The position numbers and the translations under genes are program-made. This document shows, piece after piece, positions 63,115 to 64,000 of a DNA stretch of 64,000 bases (its first letter is position 1; each line of letters starts with the position of its first letter). Source of the stretch: Ramlibacter pallidus (GTDB lineage Bacteria > Pseudomonadota > Gammaproteobacteria > Burkholderiales > Burkholderiaceae_C); contig NZ_JADDIV010000002.1 in the NCBI RefSeq assembly GCF_015070875.1, positions 496,001 to 560,000 of the forward strand. Reading direction: 5' to 3'. Under the pieces are notes generated by a model. It did not search any database. It saw only the letters and a program-made list of their open reading frames with translations, and was not told where the DNA came from.

Positions 63115-64000
<886 letters not shown>

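Overview
The window is dense, very GC-rich chromosomal DNA (third codon positions are almost all G or C, so nearly every real gene has long mirror-image open frames). Gene content and order point to a betaproteobacterium of the order Burkholderiales, probably the Comamonadaceae (Ramlibacter/Variovorax/Acidovorax-like). Pointers are def-fmt with a LysM/dprA/smg block, yajC-secD-secF, a fused indolepyruvate ferredoxin oxidoreductase, yhdP next to a CN-hydrolase, a free-standing heptose-1-phosphate adenylyltransferase, and sucCD followed by terC and type IV pilus genes. The genus is an inference. I see no tRNA, rRNA, insertion sequence, prophage, CRISPR array or integration site.

Layout. 1-3890 (minus): partial pgk, azlD-azlC-fmt, a BamE-like lipoprotein gene, def. 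4028-6942 (plus): LysM protein, dprA, smg. 6985-12701 (minus): yajC-secD-secF and a DUF1631 gene. 12821-16959: indolepyruvate ferredoxin oxidoreductase divergent from an Lrp/AsnC regulator, with a palindromic operator candidate between them. 17073-18935: phoX behind a four-half-site PHO box. 19002-27850 (minus): mltA, a FixJ-type response regulator, a PAS sensor kinase, a CN-hydrolase and yhdP, with a 44-residue membrane protein gene on the plus strand. 27875-36577 (plus): glnE, then a complete RND efflux operon. 36599-37944 (minus): hldC-like gene and a ferritin-like di-iron gene. 38065-41605: glutathione peroxidase, GST (minus), purB, yaeQ. 41602-44104: small DUF genes, a TerC gene behind a yybP-ykoY manganese riboswitch, a hypothetical gene and a holin-like membrane protein gene.

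44072-61208 is the most interesting part. Apart from moaC it lies wholly on the minus strand. Read in the direction of transcription, it starts with a Ser/Thr kinase carrying a CHASE2 sensor. A PP2C phosphatase, a double-FHA protein, a class III cyclase with its own CHASE2 sensor and an HxHxDH metallo-beta-lactamase-fold enzyme (possible cAMP phosphodiesterase) follow. The run ends with a GAF-domain PilB/GspE ATPase. Then come a sigma-54 promoter, two nearly identical tandem pilin genes, two PglL/Wzy_C-type ligase genes, (after moaC on the other strand) a TfpX-like pilin accessory gene, and a BepA-like M48 protease gene. The layout suggests that phosphorylation and cyclic-nucleotide signalling are wired to a type IV pilus with glycosylated pilin. 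61414-64000 (minus) holds a second terC, sucD and partial sucC.

Genes are tightly packed: stop and start codons often overlap by 1 or 4 bases, and several genes start with GTG or TTG. No gene-free stretch exceeds 300 bases. The largest are 42300-42570 (riboswitch leader), 38632-38896 (terminator and a CT-rich tract) and 61209-61413 (promoter candidate only).
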